A stretch of 5,828 bases of DNA from Alphaproteobacteria bacterium (GCA_947456345.1 CANGQU010000055.1:1-5828), one strand, 5' to 3'; positions 1 to 5,704 are shown, numbered from the stretch's first letter. Made by a program: numbers and translations. Notes: generated by a model from the letters alone, not told the origin.

Positions 1-51
1 AACGCGGGTTTCCTCCGGGTGCGAGGCATCGATCAACATTTTTTGGGTCAT
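1..51 (-). CDS. rne: Ribonuclease E, N-terminal fragment (gene runs off the left edge)
   Basis: Reading leftward from the ATG at 51-49 gives 17 codons, MTQKMLIDASHPEETRV, open to the window edge. This matches the alphaproteobacterial RNase E/G start, where the K-M-L-I-D-A-x-H-P-E-E-T-R-V pattern precedes the S1 RNA-binding domain. RNase E is the endonuclease that starts mRNA decay, processes rRNA and tRNA precursors and scaffolds the degradosome at the inner membrane. The start is supported by a GGAG at 65-62, ten bases upstream, and by family agreement. The gene is divergent from the amidase gene, an arrangement common in Alphaproteobacteria. Only the first residues are visible, so catalytic residues and the choice between RNase E and a shorter RNase G-like protein cannot be checked; the neighbourhood favours RNase E. 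Confidence 0.9.
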   Translation of the reverse strand, partial: MTQKMLIDASHPEETRV

Positions 52-61
52 AGAATAAAAA

Positions 62-66
62 CTCCG
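62..66 (-). promoter_or_regulatory. Ribosome binding site of rne
   Basis: On the minus strand the sequence CGGAG ends ten bases before the rne ATG, a usable Shine-Dalgarno match that supports that start. It lies one base from the foot of the stem-loop at 68-104, so folding of that stem could influence ribosome access. Confidence 0.6.
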
Positions 67-67
67 T

Positions 68-104
68 AACCGGGAGCGGCGCTGTGCGCGGCTTGTCCTC
101 GGTT
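68..104 (-). promoter_or_regulatory. Stem-loop in the rne 5' leader, next to the ribosome binding site
   Basis: Bases 68-72 (AACCG) pair with 100-104 (CGGTT), 73-75 (GGA) with 96-98 (TCC), 76-77 (GC) with 91-92 (GC), and 79-82 (GCGC) with 86-89 (GCGC), leaving a three-base loop. The helix has 14 pairs interrupted by a one-base bulge, a three-base bulge and one G-G mismatch. In the rne transcript it would stand just before the Shine-Dalgarno sequence. E. coli RNase E controls its own mRNA through leader stem-loops; a similar role here is inference from position and shape only. Confidence 0.5.
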
Positions 105-141
105 GAAATGGGATGCTGCAAAAATGCTAACGCCGGCCACC

Positions 142-159
142 GCGCGCCTTCGGGCGCGC
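142..159. repeat. Perfect 7-bp GC stem with a TTCG loop
   Basis: GCGCGCC (142-148) and GGCGCGC (153-159) are exact inverse complements around a TTCG loop. Read as plus-strand RNA this is a C(UUCG)G tetraloop, an exceptionally stable hairpin. In the minus-strand rne leader the loop would be CGAA. C140-G161 and C137/C138 with G162/G163 could extend it around a mismatch and a bulge. No T-tract follows on either side, so a simple intrinsic terminator is not supported. Confidence 0.5.
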
Positions 160-314
160 CGGGGGATGAAACAAAACGGCTTGAATGAAGCTTGGGCTTG
201 CGTATGGCGTTGGGCGGAATTGCGAACATCGTTGGTTATTGATTATGGTCTTTCGGTTGGTAGTTTTTGCAATAATTTGCCAAAAACTCCGCCAAAAATT
301 GGGTTGCAATCAAA

Positions 315-332
315 TAAGATAATTTCATCTTA
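315..332. promoter_or_regulatory. Candidate operator-like palindrome upstream of the amidase gene
   Basis: TAAGAT (315-320) and ATCTTA (327-332) form an exact inverted repeat with a six-base gap, and a third ATCTTA lies at 341-346. The spacing would suit a dimeric DNA-binding protein, but in AT-rich DNA a six-base arm can arise by chance. I do not recognise the motif. Confidence 0.2.
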
Positions 333-412
333 TACCAGACATCTTAACGATTCATTGTGCTGGCTGCAACCATCAATTTTATCCCCGAAACGGCGATTGC
401 AGTGTAAGCTTA

Positions 413-418
413 TATAAA
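413..418 (+). promoter_or_regulatory. Possible -10 element of the amidase promoter
   Basis: TATAAA at 413-418 is the best -10-like hexamer close to the amidase start and would give a leader of roughly 30 bases. No good -35 hexamer lies 16-18 bases upstream, so this is a weak call made on the -10 alone. Confidence 0.2.
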
Positions 419-457
419 AGACAAGATTTGGACACAAAAATCCTTTAAAACCATAGC

Positions 458-1750
458 ATGGCTTTGGCATTTCGTTCTGAATCATGGCGTTTGTGGTTAA
501 TGGCGCTGGCGCTATGGCTGATCGCGTCCGCATCGGCTATGGCTGCTGGGCCGAACCTGGCTGCTATCAGTGGGGTGCGCATCGGCGAAAATGCGGGCCA
601 GACCCGGTTTGTGTTGGATTTTGACCGGGCGGTGGATTATTCGCTGACCATCATGGCCAATCCTTATCGGGCCGTGATCACCTTGCCCGCAGTGCAATGG
701 CAGTTATTGCCCGGTGTAGGGCGCAGCGGGCGCGGCTTGGTGCAAAATTTCCGCTATGGCGCTTGGCAAAAAGATAGTTTTCGGTTGGTGTTGGAATTGA
801 ATGGCCCGGCCAAGGCAGCGGCAGTACGCTGGCTGCCGCCCAGCGCCGACAATAAGGCGCATCGGTTGGTGCTGGATTTACAGAAAATCAACGCCGCCGA
901 GTTCAAGTCACAAAATTTCGGCGCTTACCAACCGGCGGAAGTCGTTGCCACAAAGCCGCCTGCACCCAAACCAGCGCCGTCGAACCAAGCCGCCAGCACC
1001 CCGGCACTGCCCGAGCCGCCAAAGCCGGTCGAGTATAAAACTATTGTCGTTGATGCAGGTCATGGCGGCGTTGATCCGGGCGCAATCGGCATGAACGACA
1101 GTTATGAGAAAAACATAACTTTGGCGGTGGCGCGGGAATTAGCCGCCAGCTTGCGGCGTAACCCGCAATATCGGGTGATTATGACGCGCGAGCGGGACGT
1201 ATTCGTCCCCTTGGCCGAGCGGCGGCAAATCGCCCGCAATGCCAAGGCGGATTTATTCATTTCCATCCACGCCGATCACCATACCAACCGCGCCACGCGC
1301 GGCGCATCGGTTTACACCTTGTCCGAAAAAGCATCCGATGCGGAATCCGCCAAGCTGGCAGAACAGGAAAACAAAGCCGATTTGCTAGGCGGTCTCGAGA
1401 ATTTGTCGGATAACGAGGCGGTATCAAATATCCTATTGGATCTGGTGCAGCAGGAAACGGTCGGCCATGCTTCTTTGTTCGGCAGTTTGCTGGTGCGTAA
1501 ATTTTCCCAAGATCCGGCGATCGAGGTGTTGAGCAACCCCTTGCGTTCGGCGGGTTTTGTGGTGCTGCGTTCGCCCGACGTGCCATCCGTATTGGTTGAA
1601 TTGGGCTTTCTAAGTAATCCGCAGGACGAAAGCGCGCTGAACCGTCCGGAATACCGTCGCCGCTTGGTGATGGGATTGGTCTTGGCGGTTGATGCGTATT
1701 TTGCCAAAATCCAGCCGCATTCCAATGGCGGCACTGCCGAGGCGCGTTGA
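458..1750 (+). CDS. amiC: Periplasmic N-acetylmuramoyl-L-alanine amidase (AmiC type: AMIN + Amidase_3)
   Basis: This zinc hydrolase cuts the bond between MurNAc and L-alanine in peptidoglycan and acts in septum splitting and wall turnover. The 430-residue product has a signal peptide (hydrophobic core about 12-27, likely cleavage after the A-x-A near 28-30). An AMIN targeting domain spans about 35-142, a Pro/Ala-rich linker 163-192, and the Amidase_3 catalytic domain 194-417. The zinc ligands are visible as H202 (DAGHGG), E217 (SYEKN) and H271 (SIHAD), with catalytic E381 (VELGFLSN). The stretch from about 285 to 348, rich in Leu, Glu and Asp, matches the extra helical segment that autoinhibits division amidases until a LytM-type activator (EnvC, NlpD or DipM class) binds. 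A stop at 446-448 makes the ATG at 458 the first possible start in frame, although no Shine-Dalgarno precedes it. An ATG at codon 15 would spoil the signal peptide. The name amiC follows alphaproteobacterial usage. Confidence 0.95.
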   Translation: MALAFRSESWRLWLMALALWLIASASAMAAGPNLAAISGVRIGENAGQTRFVLDFDRAVDYSLTIMANPYRAVITLPAVQWQLLPGVGRSGRGLVQNFRYGAWQKDSFRLVLELNGPAKAAAVRWLPPSADNKAHRLVLDLQKINAAEFKSQNFGAYQPAEVVATKPPAPKPAPSNQAASTPALPEPPKPVEYKTIVVDAGHGGVDPGAIGMNDSYEKNITLAVARELAASLRRNPQYRVIMTRERDVFVPLAERRQIARNAKADLFISIHADHHTNRATRGASVYTLSEKASDAESAKLAEQENKADLLGGLENLSDNEAVSNILLDLVQQETVGHASLFGSLLVRKFSQDPAIEVLSNPLRSAGFVVLRSPDVPSVLVELGFLSNPQDESALNRPEYRRRLVMGLVLAVDAYFAKIQPHSNGGTAEAR

Positions 1751-1791
1751 GTGATTTATTCCCATTAATCCAATAAATTTTTTCCATCACC

Positions 1792-1796
1792 GAGAG
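1792..1796 (+). promoter_or_regulatory. Ribosome binding site of mrcA
   Basis: GAGAG ends seven bases before the ATG at 1804 and supports that start. The frame upstream is closed by a TAA at 1774-1776. The 53-base gap after the amidase stop shows no terminator, which is consistent with the two genes sharing a transcript. Confidence 0.5.
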
Positions 1797-1803
1797 TTGT
1801 TTC

Positions 1804-4263
1804 ATGTTCATCCGTCGTGCCAATCATAAAAAAACTAAATCAAGCAAGTTGTTGCGCATCGTTTACGCATTTTTGGCGCTGGGTGTTTTGGGCGGCATCG
1901 TCGCCGGGTTATTCGCGCTGTTTGTGCTGTATCGTTTCGGCCAGGGATTGCCGGATTATTCGCAATTGGCCAATTACGATCCGCCGATGGTCAGCCGTCT
2001 TTATGCCAATGACGGGCAGTTGCTATGCGAATATGCCACGGAAAAACGGGTGTTTGTCCCGATCGAGGAAATTCCGCCGCTTTTGATCCATGCGTTTTTG
2101 GCCGCCGAAGATAAAAATTTCTACGAGCATCCCGGTATCGATTTTATGGGGATCATGCGGGCTGTGGCGCAAAACATGATCAACGCCGCGACCGATCGTC
2201 GTTTGGTCGGCGCATCCACAATTACGCAGCAAGTGGTCAAAAATATGCTGTTGACCAACGAATTATCCTACGAGCGCAAAATCCGCGAAGCGATTTTGGC
2301 CTTTCGCATTGAAAAAGCCTTTACCAAAGACAAAATCCTGGAATTGTATTTGAACCAGATTTATTTAGGCGCTAACGCTTATGGTGTGGGCGCTGCGGCG
2401 TTCACTTATTTCAACAAATCGATTGACCAGCTATCGATCGAGGAGGCTGCTTATCTGGCAGCCCTGCCCAAAGCGCCCAATAACTATCAGGCCGAGCGCG
2501 ATTACGAGCAAGCTAAAGGCCGCCGCGATTGGGTGATCGAGCGGATGGAAGAAGAGCGTTATATCAGCCCCGCCGAATCGAAGCAGGCGCAGGCTAAACC
2601 GCTGCAGACCAAAAAGCGCGGCGACATCGCCTCGGTCGAGGCCGATTATTTCTGCGAAGATGTGCGTCGCGATTTATTCGCCAAATACGGCGAAAAAGAA
2701 TTATACGAGGGCGGTCTTGCCATCCATACCACCCTCGATCCGGATTTGCAGCGTTACGCCGAAGCCGCGTTCAATGCCGGATTGTCGGATTATGATCGCC
2801 GCCACGGTTGGCGGGATAAAAAAATCGCCGCCATCAAGGATCTTAAGGATTGGCAGGCACAGCTGCGGAAAATCAACATCGCGCTTGGTAATAACGATTG
2901 GCAATTGGCGGCGGTGTTGAATATCGGCGCCGATGGGCTGCGCATCGGGCTGCGCGATGGGCGCACGGGCCTGGTGCCGCCCGCTGGTTTTGCCTGGACC
3001 AACAAGAAAGCGTCGGCTTTGGCTGATCTGGGCGAGGTGATCGCGGTCGCCCCCTTGCGCGATGAAAAAACTGGCGCTGCTCAGGCGGGATTATACGCCT
3101 TGCGGCAAATTCCCGAAGTCAATGGCGGGATGGTCGTATTGGACGCGCATTCGGGCCAAGTATTGGCGATGGTCGGCGGGTTCAGTTTCGGCGATAAAAA
3201 ATCCGGCCAATTTAACCGCGCCACCCAGGCGATGCGCCAAACCGGCTCGACGATCAAGCCGTTGGTATATTTGACAGCATTGCAAAACAACATCAGCCCA
3301 GCGCAGTTGGTGATGGATGCGCCAATTTCGCTGGAACAAGGGCCGGGATTGCCGCTATGGAGTCCGGAAAACTATACCGAAGATTTCGCAGGCCCGCGCA
3401 CTTTGCGCTGGGGGCTCGAGCAGTCGCGTAATTTGATGACCGTGCGGTTGGCCAAGACCGTGGGCATGGACAAGGTGGTGCAAACCATCCAAAGTTTTGG
3501 CATCGCCCATGATCTGCCCGAACAATTCGCCATTGCTTTGGGCGCATGGGAGACAACATTGCTGCAATTGACGGCGGCTTATGCCACCATTGCCGATGGC
3601 GGCAAGCAAATCTCGCCTTATATGGTCGAACGGATCCAAGACCGCCGCGGTAAAATGATTTTCAAGGCCGATCAGCGTTTATGTGATATTTGCAGCAATG
3701 TGCCGTGGATGAACCAGCGCCCGCCGCAATTGGCCGATGGCAGGGCGCAGATCGTCGATCCACAAACCAATTATCAGTTGATTTCGATGATGCAGGGCGT
3801 AATCGAACGTGGTACCGCGCAGCGGGTCAAAGCGTTGGGCGTGCCGATTGCGGGCAAAACCGGTACCACCAACGATTTCAAAGATGCGTGGTTTGTCGCG
3901 TTTTCGAACGATCTGGTGGTGGGCGTTTATGTCGGCTTTGATCAGCCGCGCAGTTTGGGCAAGCGTGAAACCGGTGCTGCCGTATCCGCGCCGATTTTTA
4001 TGGATTTTATGCGCCAAGCGCTGAAAAAATATCCGGCGCGCCCGTTTGCCGTGCCCGATGGGATTAAATTCATGCCAGTCAATTTGGAAACCGGCGAGCC
4101 CGCGATCGAGGGTGAGCCGAACGTCATCCTCGAGGCGTTTCGCGGCGACCAAGAATGGTATGGTAATCGCGGCCAAATAATCGACGGCGGCTCGGGTATC
4201 CCATCGCCCAGCGACGGCGATGGCGGCGGCTTTTTCCCAAGCTTTTTGGATGGGGTGTATTAA
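1804..4263 (+). CDS. mrcA: Bifunctional class A penicillin-binding protein 1A (glycosyltransferase/transpeptidase)
   Basis: This inner-membrane enzyme polymerises lipid II into glycan strands and crosslinks the stem peptides in the periplasm. The 819-residue product has a short basic cytoplasmic tail (1-18) and one membrane anchor (about 19-43). The GT51 domain runs about 60-240: EDKNFYEHPG with catalytic E102, GASTITQQ at 137-144 and the R-K-I-R-E motif with the second catalytic glutamate E162. An OB-like insert, typical of PBP1A, spans about 325-430. The transpeptidase domain runs about 440-735 with S482-T-I-K485 (acylated serine), S541-R-N543 and K685-T-G. A C-x-x-C pair (C627, C630) sits inside the transpeptidase region. 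The C-terminus is Gly/Asp/Ser-rich and probably disordered. Length and motif spacing are normal, and all catalytic motifs are intact. The neighbouring amidase acts on the same polymer. The gene is also called ponA. Confidence 0.96.
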   Translation: MFIRRANHKKTKSSKLLRIVYAFLALGVLGGIVAGLFALFVLYRFGQGLPDYSQLANYDPPMVSRLYANDGQLLCEYATEKRVFVPIEEIPPLLIHAFLAAEDKNFYEHPGIDFMGIMRAVAQNMINAATDRRLVGASTITQQVVKNMLLTNELSYERKIREAILAFRIEKAFTKDKILELYLNQIYLGANAYGVGAAAFTYFNKSIDQLSIEEAAYLAALPKAPNNYQAERDYEQAKGRRDWVIERMEEERYISPAESKQAQAKPLQTKKRGDIASVEADYFCEDVRRDLFAKYGEKELYEGGLAIHTTLDPDLQRYAEAAFNAGLSDYDRRHGWRDKKIAAIKDLKDWQAQLRKINIALGNNDWQLAAVLNIGADGLRIGLRDGRTGLVPPAGFAWTNKKASALADLGEVIAVAPLRDEKTGAAQAGLYALRQIPEVNGGMVVLDAHSGQVLAMVGGFSFGDKKSGQFNRATQAMRQTGSTIKPLVYLTALQNNISPAQLVMDAPISLEQGPGLPLWSPENYTEDFAGPRTLRWGLEQSRNLMTVRLAKTVGMDKVVQTIQSFGIAHDLPEQFAIALGAWETTLLQLTAAYATIADGGKQISPYMVERIQDRRGKMIFKADQRLCDICSNVPWMNQRPPQLADGRAQIVDPQTNYQLISMMQGVIERGTAQRVKALGVPIAGKTGTTNDFKDAWFVAFSNDLVVGVYVGFDQPRSLGKRETGAAVSAPIFMDFMRQALKKYPARPFAVPDGIKFMPVNLETGEPAIEGEPNVILEAFRGDQEWYGNRGQIIDGGSGIPSPSDGDGGGFFPSFLDGVY

Positions 4264-4264
4264 A

Positions 4265-4350
4265 TTAGGGGATAGGGCATAGGGTGTAGGGTATAGGGGA
4301 TTATTCTTAAATTTTCCCTTTACGCTATACGCTTTACGCTTTACGCTATC
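4265..4350. repeat. Heptamer-built inverted repeat between mrcA and prfB
   Basis: The left arm is five G-rich heptamers (TTAGGGG, ATAGGGC, ATAGGGT, GTAGGGT, ATAGGGG; 4265-4299). A 16-base AT-rich spacer follows (4300-4315), then a right arm of five heptamers (CCCTTTA, CGCTATA, CGCTTTA, CGCTTTA, CGCTATC; 4316-4350). Aligning 4267-4298 against 4316-4347 without gaps gives 23 pairs out of 32, with mismatches recurring at fixed heptamer positions (mostly G-G and U-U). It starts one base after the mrcA stop and ends three bases before the prfB ATG. It could act as an mRNA processing, stabilising or attenuating structure, or be a mobile or slippage-derived repeat. I cannot assign it to a named family. 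Confidence 0.8.
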
Positions 4351-4353
4351 ACG

Positions 4354-5449
4354 ATGCGTACCGAAATTCAAACCACTGTCCAATCCATCCAAAGCGCCCT
4401 CGAATTGATGCGGAGGTCGCTTTGACTGGGAGCAAGCGCTTAAACAGCTGGCGGCGCTGACGGCGCGTACCGAAGATCCGAATCTATGGGCCGACGCTGT
4501 GGCCGCGCAAAAACTGCTGCGCGAAAAAAACACCCTTGCCCGCCAGGTGGAGGCGGTGCGATCCTTGGAATCTGCGCTATCCGATCAATTGACATTACTG
4601 GAATTGGGCGAGGCGGAAAAAGACACCGCCACCATCGCCGAGGCTGAGGCGGCGATAACCCAGCTGGCCAATGATGCGCGCAAAAAACGCCTCGAGACCT
4701 TATTGTCCGGCGAGGCGGATGGCAACGACACTTATGTGGAATTGAATTCCGGCGCCGGCGGGACCGAGGCTTGCGACTGGGTGGCCATGATGCTGCGGAT
4801 GTATATGCGCTGGGCCGAAAAGCGCGGCTACAAGGTGGAATTGCTCGAAGATTCCCCGGGCGAGGAGGCGGGATTAAAATCCGCCACCATCCAGATATCG
4901 GGTACGAACGCCTATGGCTGGCTCAAGGGGGAATCGGGGGTGCATCGCTTGGTGCGCATCTCGCCGTTCGATGCCAATGCCCGCCGCCATACATCGTTCG
5001 CCAGCGTTTGGGTATATCCGGTGATCGACGACTCGATCCAAATCGATGTCCAGGAAAAAGACATCCAGGTCGATACCATGCGCGCCAGCGGCGCTGGTGG
5101 GCAGCACGTCAATAAAACCAGCTCGGCCGTGCGGATGACGCATTTACCTACTGGTATCGTCGTCAAGTGCCAGAGCGACCGCAGCCAGCACCGCAACCGC
5201 GCCATGGCTTTGCAAATGCTCAAGGCGCGCATTTACGAACAGGAATTGCAACGCCGCGAAGCGGCCGTGCAAGCGCAGCACAACGCCAAAACCGAAATCG
5301 GCTGGGGGCATCAAATCCGCTCTTATGTCCTCCAGCCTTATCAGATGGTCAAGGATTTGCGCACCGAAATCGAAAACGGCAATGCCGCCGCCGTCTTGGA
5401 CGGGGATATTGACCGTTTTCTCGAAGGTTTTCTAGCGCAGCGAGTGTAA
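4354..5449 (+). CDS. prfB: Peptide chain release factor 2 (programmed +1 frameshift)
   Basis: RF2 recognises UGA and UAA stop codons and triggers release of the finished peptide in the ribosome. The zero frame opens at the ATG at 4354 (MRTEIQ...) and stops after 23 codons at TGA 4423-4425. Shifting +1 at CTT continues as GAC TGG GAG to the TAA at 5447-5449, giving a 364-residue protein, normal for RF2 (E. coli 365). In the joined protein the PCRF domain covers about 25-195, the S-P-F tripeptide that reads UGA lies at 203-205 and the G-G-Q motif that reaches the peptidyl transferase centre at 248-250. The residue matching E. coli position 246 is Ala, the usual state, rather than the Thr of E. 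coli K-12. The N-terminus agrees with alphaproteobacterial RF2. No Shine-Dalgarno precedes the ATG, because a heptamer array ends three bases upstream. Starting at the GTG at 4499 would lose about 48 residues and is wrong. Confidence 0.97.
4412..4426 (+). promoter_or_regulatory. prfB programmed +1 frameshift signal
   Basis: An internal Shine-Dalgarno GGAGG (4412-4416) lies three bases before the slippery CTT (4420-4422), followed by TGA C (4423-4426). The spacing and the CTT-TGA-C core are those of the classic bacterial prfB site. When RF2 is scarce the ribosome pauses at TGA, tRNA-Leu slips from CUU to UUU and decoding resumes at GAC, so RF2 regulates its own synthesis. Confidence 0.96.
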
Positions 5450-5453
5450 CAAG

Positions 5454-5621
5454 ATGAACCAGTCTCAACCCCCAGAGCCGGATACACCCGAAGCGCGGTT
5501 GGCGTTTTGGATTGTGATTGTCATATTGATTTATATCGGCTGGCTGGTATTCGACAATTTCGGCCGCAGCCAAATCCATGATGTCATTCAACAGGCGGAT
5601 ACGCCAGAACAGGCGATTTAG
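5454..5621 (+). CDS. Single-pass membrane miniprotein, 55 residues, unknown function
   Basis: I do not recognise a family. The frame runs from ATG 5454 to TAG 5619-5621. Residues 1-15 are polar, Pro- and acid-rich (Q, P, E, D) and end at R15. Residues 16-33 are an uninterrupted hydrophobic helix rich in Ile, Val and Trp, fit for one membrane span. Residues 34-55 are polar with scattered charges. The start lies four bases after the prfB stop, with only a weak GCGAG upstream inside prfB, so translation is probably coupled to prfB. The spacing, the clean hydrophobic block and the fact that the repeat begins exactly at its stop codon favour a real gene. Orientation in the membrane is unclear because charges are balanced on both sides. 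It might be a small partner of an envelope complex, but nothing in the sequence shows which. Confidence 0.7.
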   Translation: MNQSQPPEPDTPEARLAFWIVIVILIYIGWLVFDNFGRSQIHDVIQQADTPEQAI

Positions 5622-5703
5622 TGGGGCGTGGGTTGTGTTTTGTGGGTCGTGGCTAGAGAGATTTGAGTTTCCCTCGCCACTACCCACTACCCACAATCCA
5701 CTA
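5621..5703. repeat. Second heptamer-built inverted repeat, between convergent genes
   Basis: The left arm is five heptamers (GTGGGGC, GTGGGTT, GTGTTTT, GTGGGTC, GTGGCTA; 5621-5655). A 20-base spacer follows (5656-5675), then four heptamers (GCCACTA, CCCACTA, CCCACAA, TCCACTA; 5676-5703). Bases 5642-5653 pair with 5676-5687 at 11 of 12 positions, and 5621-5632 pair with 5690-5701 at 10 of 12 counting one G-U. The extra left heptamers bulge out. The element begins on the last base of the miniprotein stop and ends one base from the lysine-rich gene's stop, filling the gap. It could end transcription from both sides, but there is no clear T-tract. Confidence 0.75.
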
Positions 5704-5704
5704 T

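Larger units (their letters stand above)
52..457. other. Divergent intergenic region between rne and the amidase gene
   Basis: About 400 bases with no convincing gene. The rne-proximal third (68-165) is GC-rich and holds two stem-loops. From about 225 to 457 the DNA is AT-rich and should carry the promoters for both directions, but no clean -35/-10 pair stands out. On the minus strand TTGCAA (272-267) and CATAAT (247-242) could be an rne promoter, but their 19-base spacing is long. GCCAAAAA occurs twice twelve bases apart (279-286, 291-298), and a TAAGAT/ATCTTA palindrome lies at 315-332. Open frames here (103-417 plus, 127-309 minus) look non-coding: they overlap, have unconvincing composition and match no family I recognise. 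Confidence 0.75.

Noticed and set aside
127..309. 60-codon minus-strand open frame in the divergent region
   Set aside because: It overlaps the UUCG hairpin and candidate promoter DNA, and has no family resemblance and no Shine-Dalgarno.
103..417. 104-codon plus-strand open frame before the amidase
   Set aside because: It covers the rne leader hairpins and AT-rich promoter DNA, has no ribosome binding site or recognisable domain, and its composition looks non-coding.
1751..1803. Terminator between the amidase and mrcA, from GTGAT (1751-1755) and ATCAC (1786-1790)
   Set aside because: Five pairs across a 30-base AT-rich loop is too weak, and no T-tract follows the second arm.
1257..1823. 188-codon minus-strand open frame
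   Set aside because: It is opposite the amidase catalytic domain, whose plus-strand motifs are all intact; the antisense product is Pro/Arg-rich shadow sequence.
4265..4350. CRISPR array
   Set aside because: Units are seven bases without spacers and the arms are inversely complementary, unlike CRISPR repeats.
4423..4425. In-frame TGA read as a nonsense mutation making prfB a pseudogene
   Set aside because: It is the programmed frameshift stop, with the GGAGG and CTT-TGA-C context expected of bacterial prfB.
3679..4533. 284-codon minus-strand open frame
   Set aside because: It spans the antisense of mrcA, the heptamer repeat (which yields a seven-residue period) and the prfB start; length comes from the repeat lacking stops.
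4499..5449. prfB starting at GTG 4499 as a 316-residue protein
   Set aside because: It omits the N-terminal part of RF2; the frameshift from ATG 4354 restores normal family length and N-terminus.
5349..5696. 115-codon minus-strand open frame
   Set aside because: It runs antisense through the end of prfB, the miniprotein gene and the second repeat; no features of its own support it.
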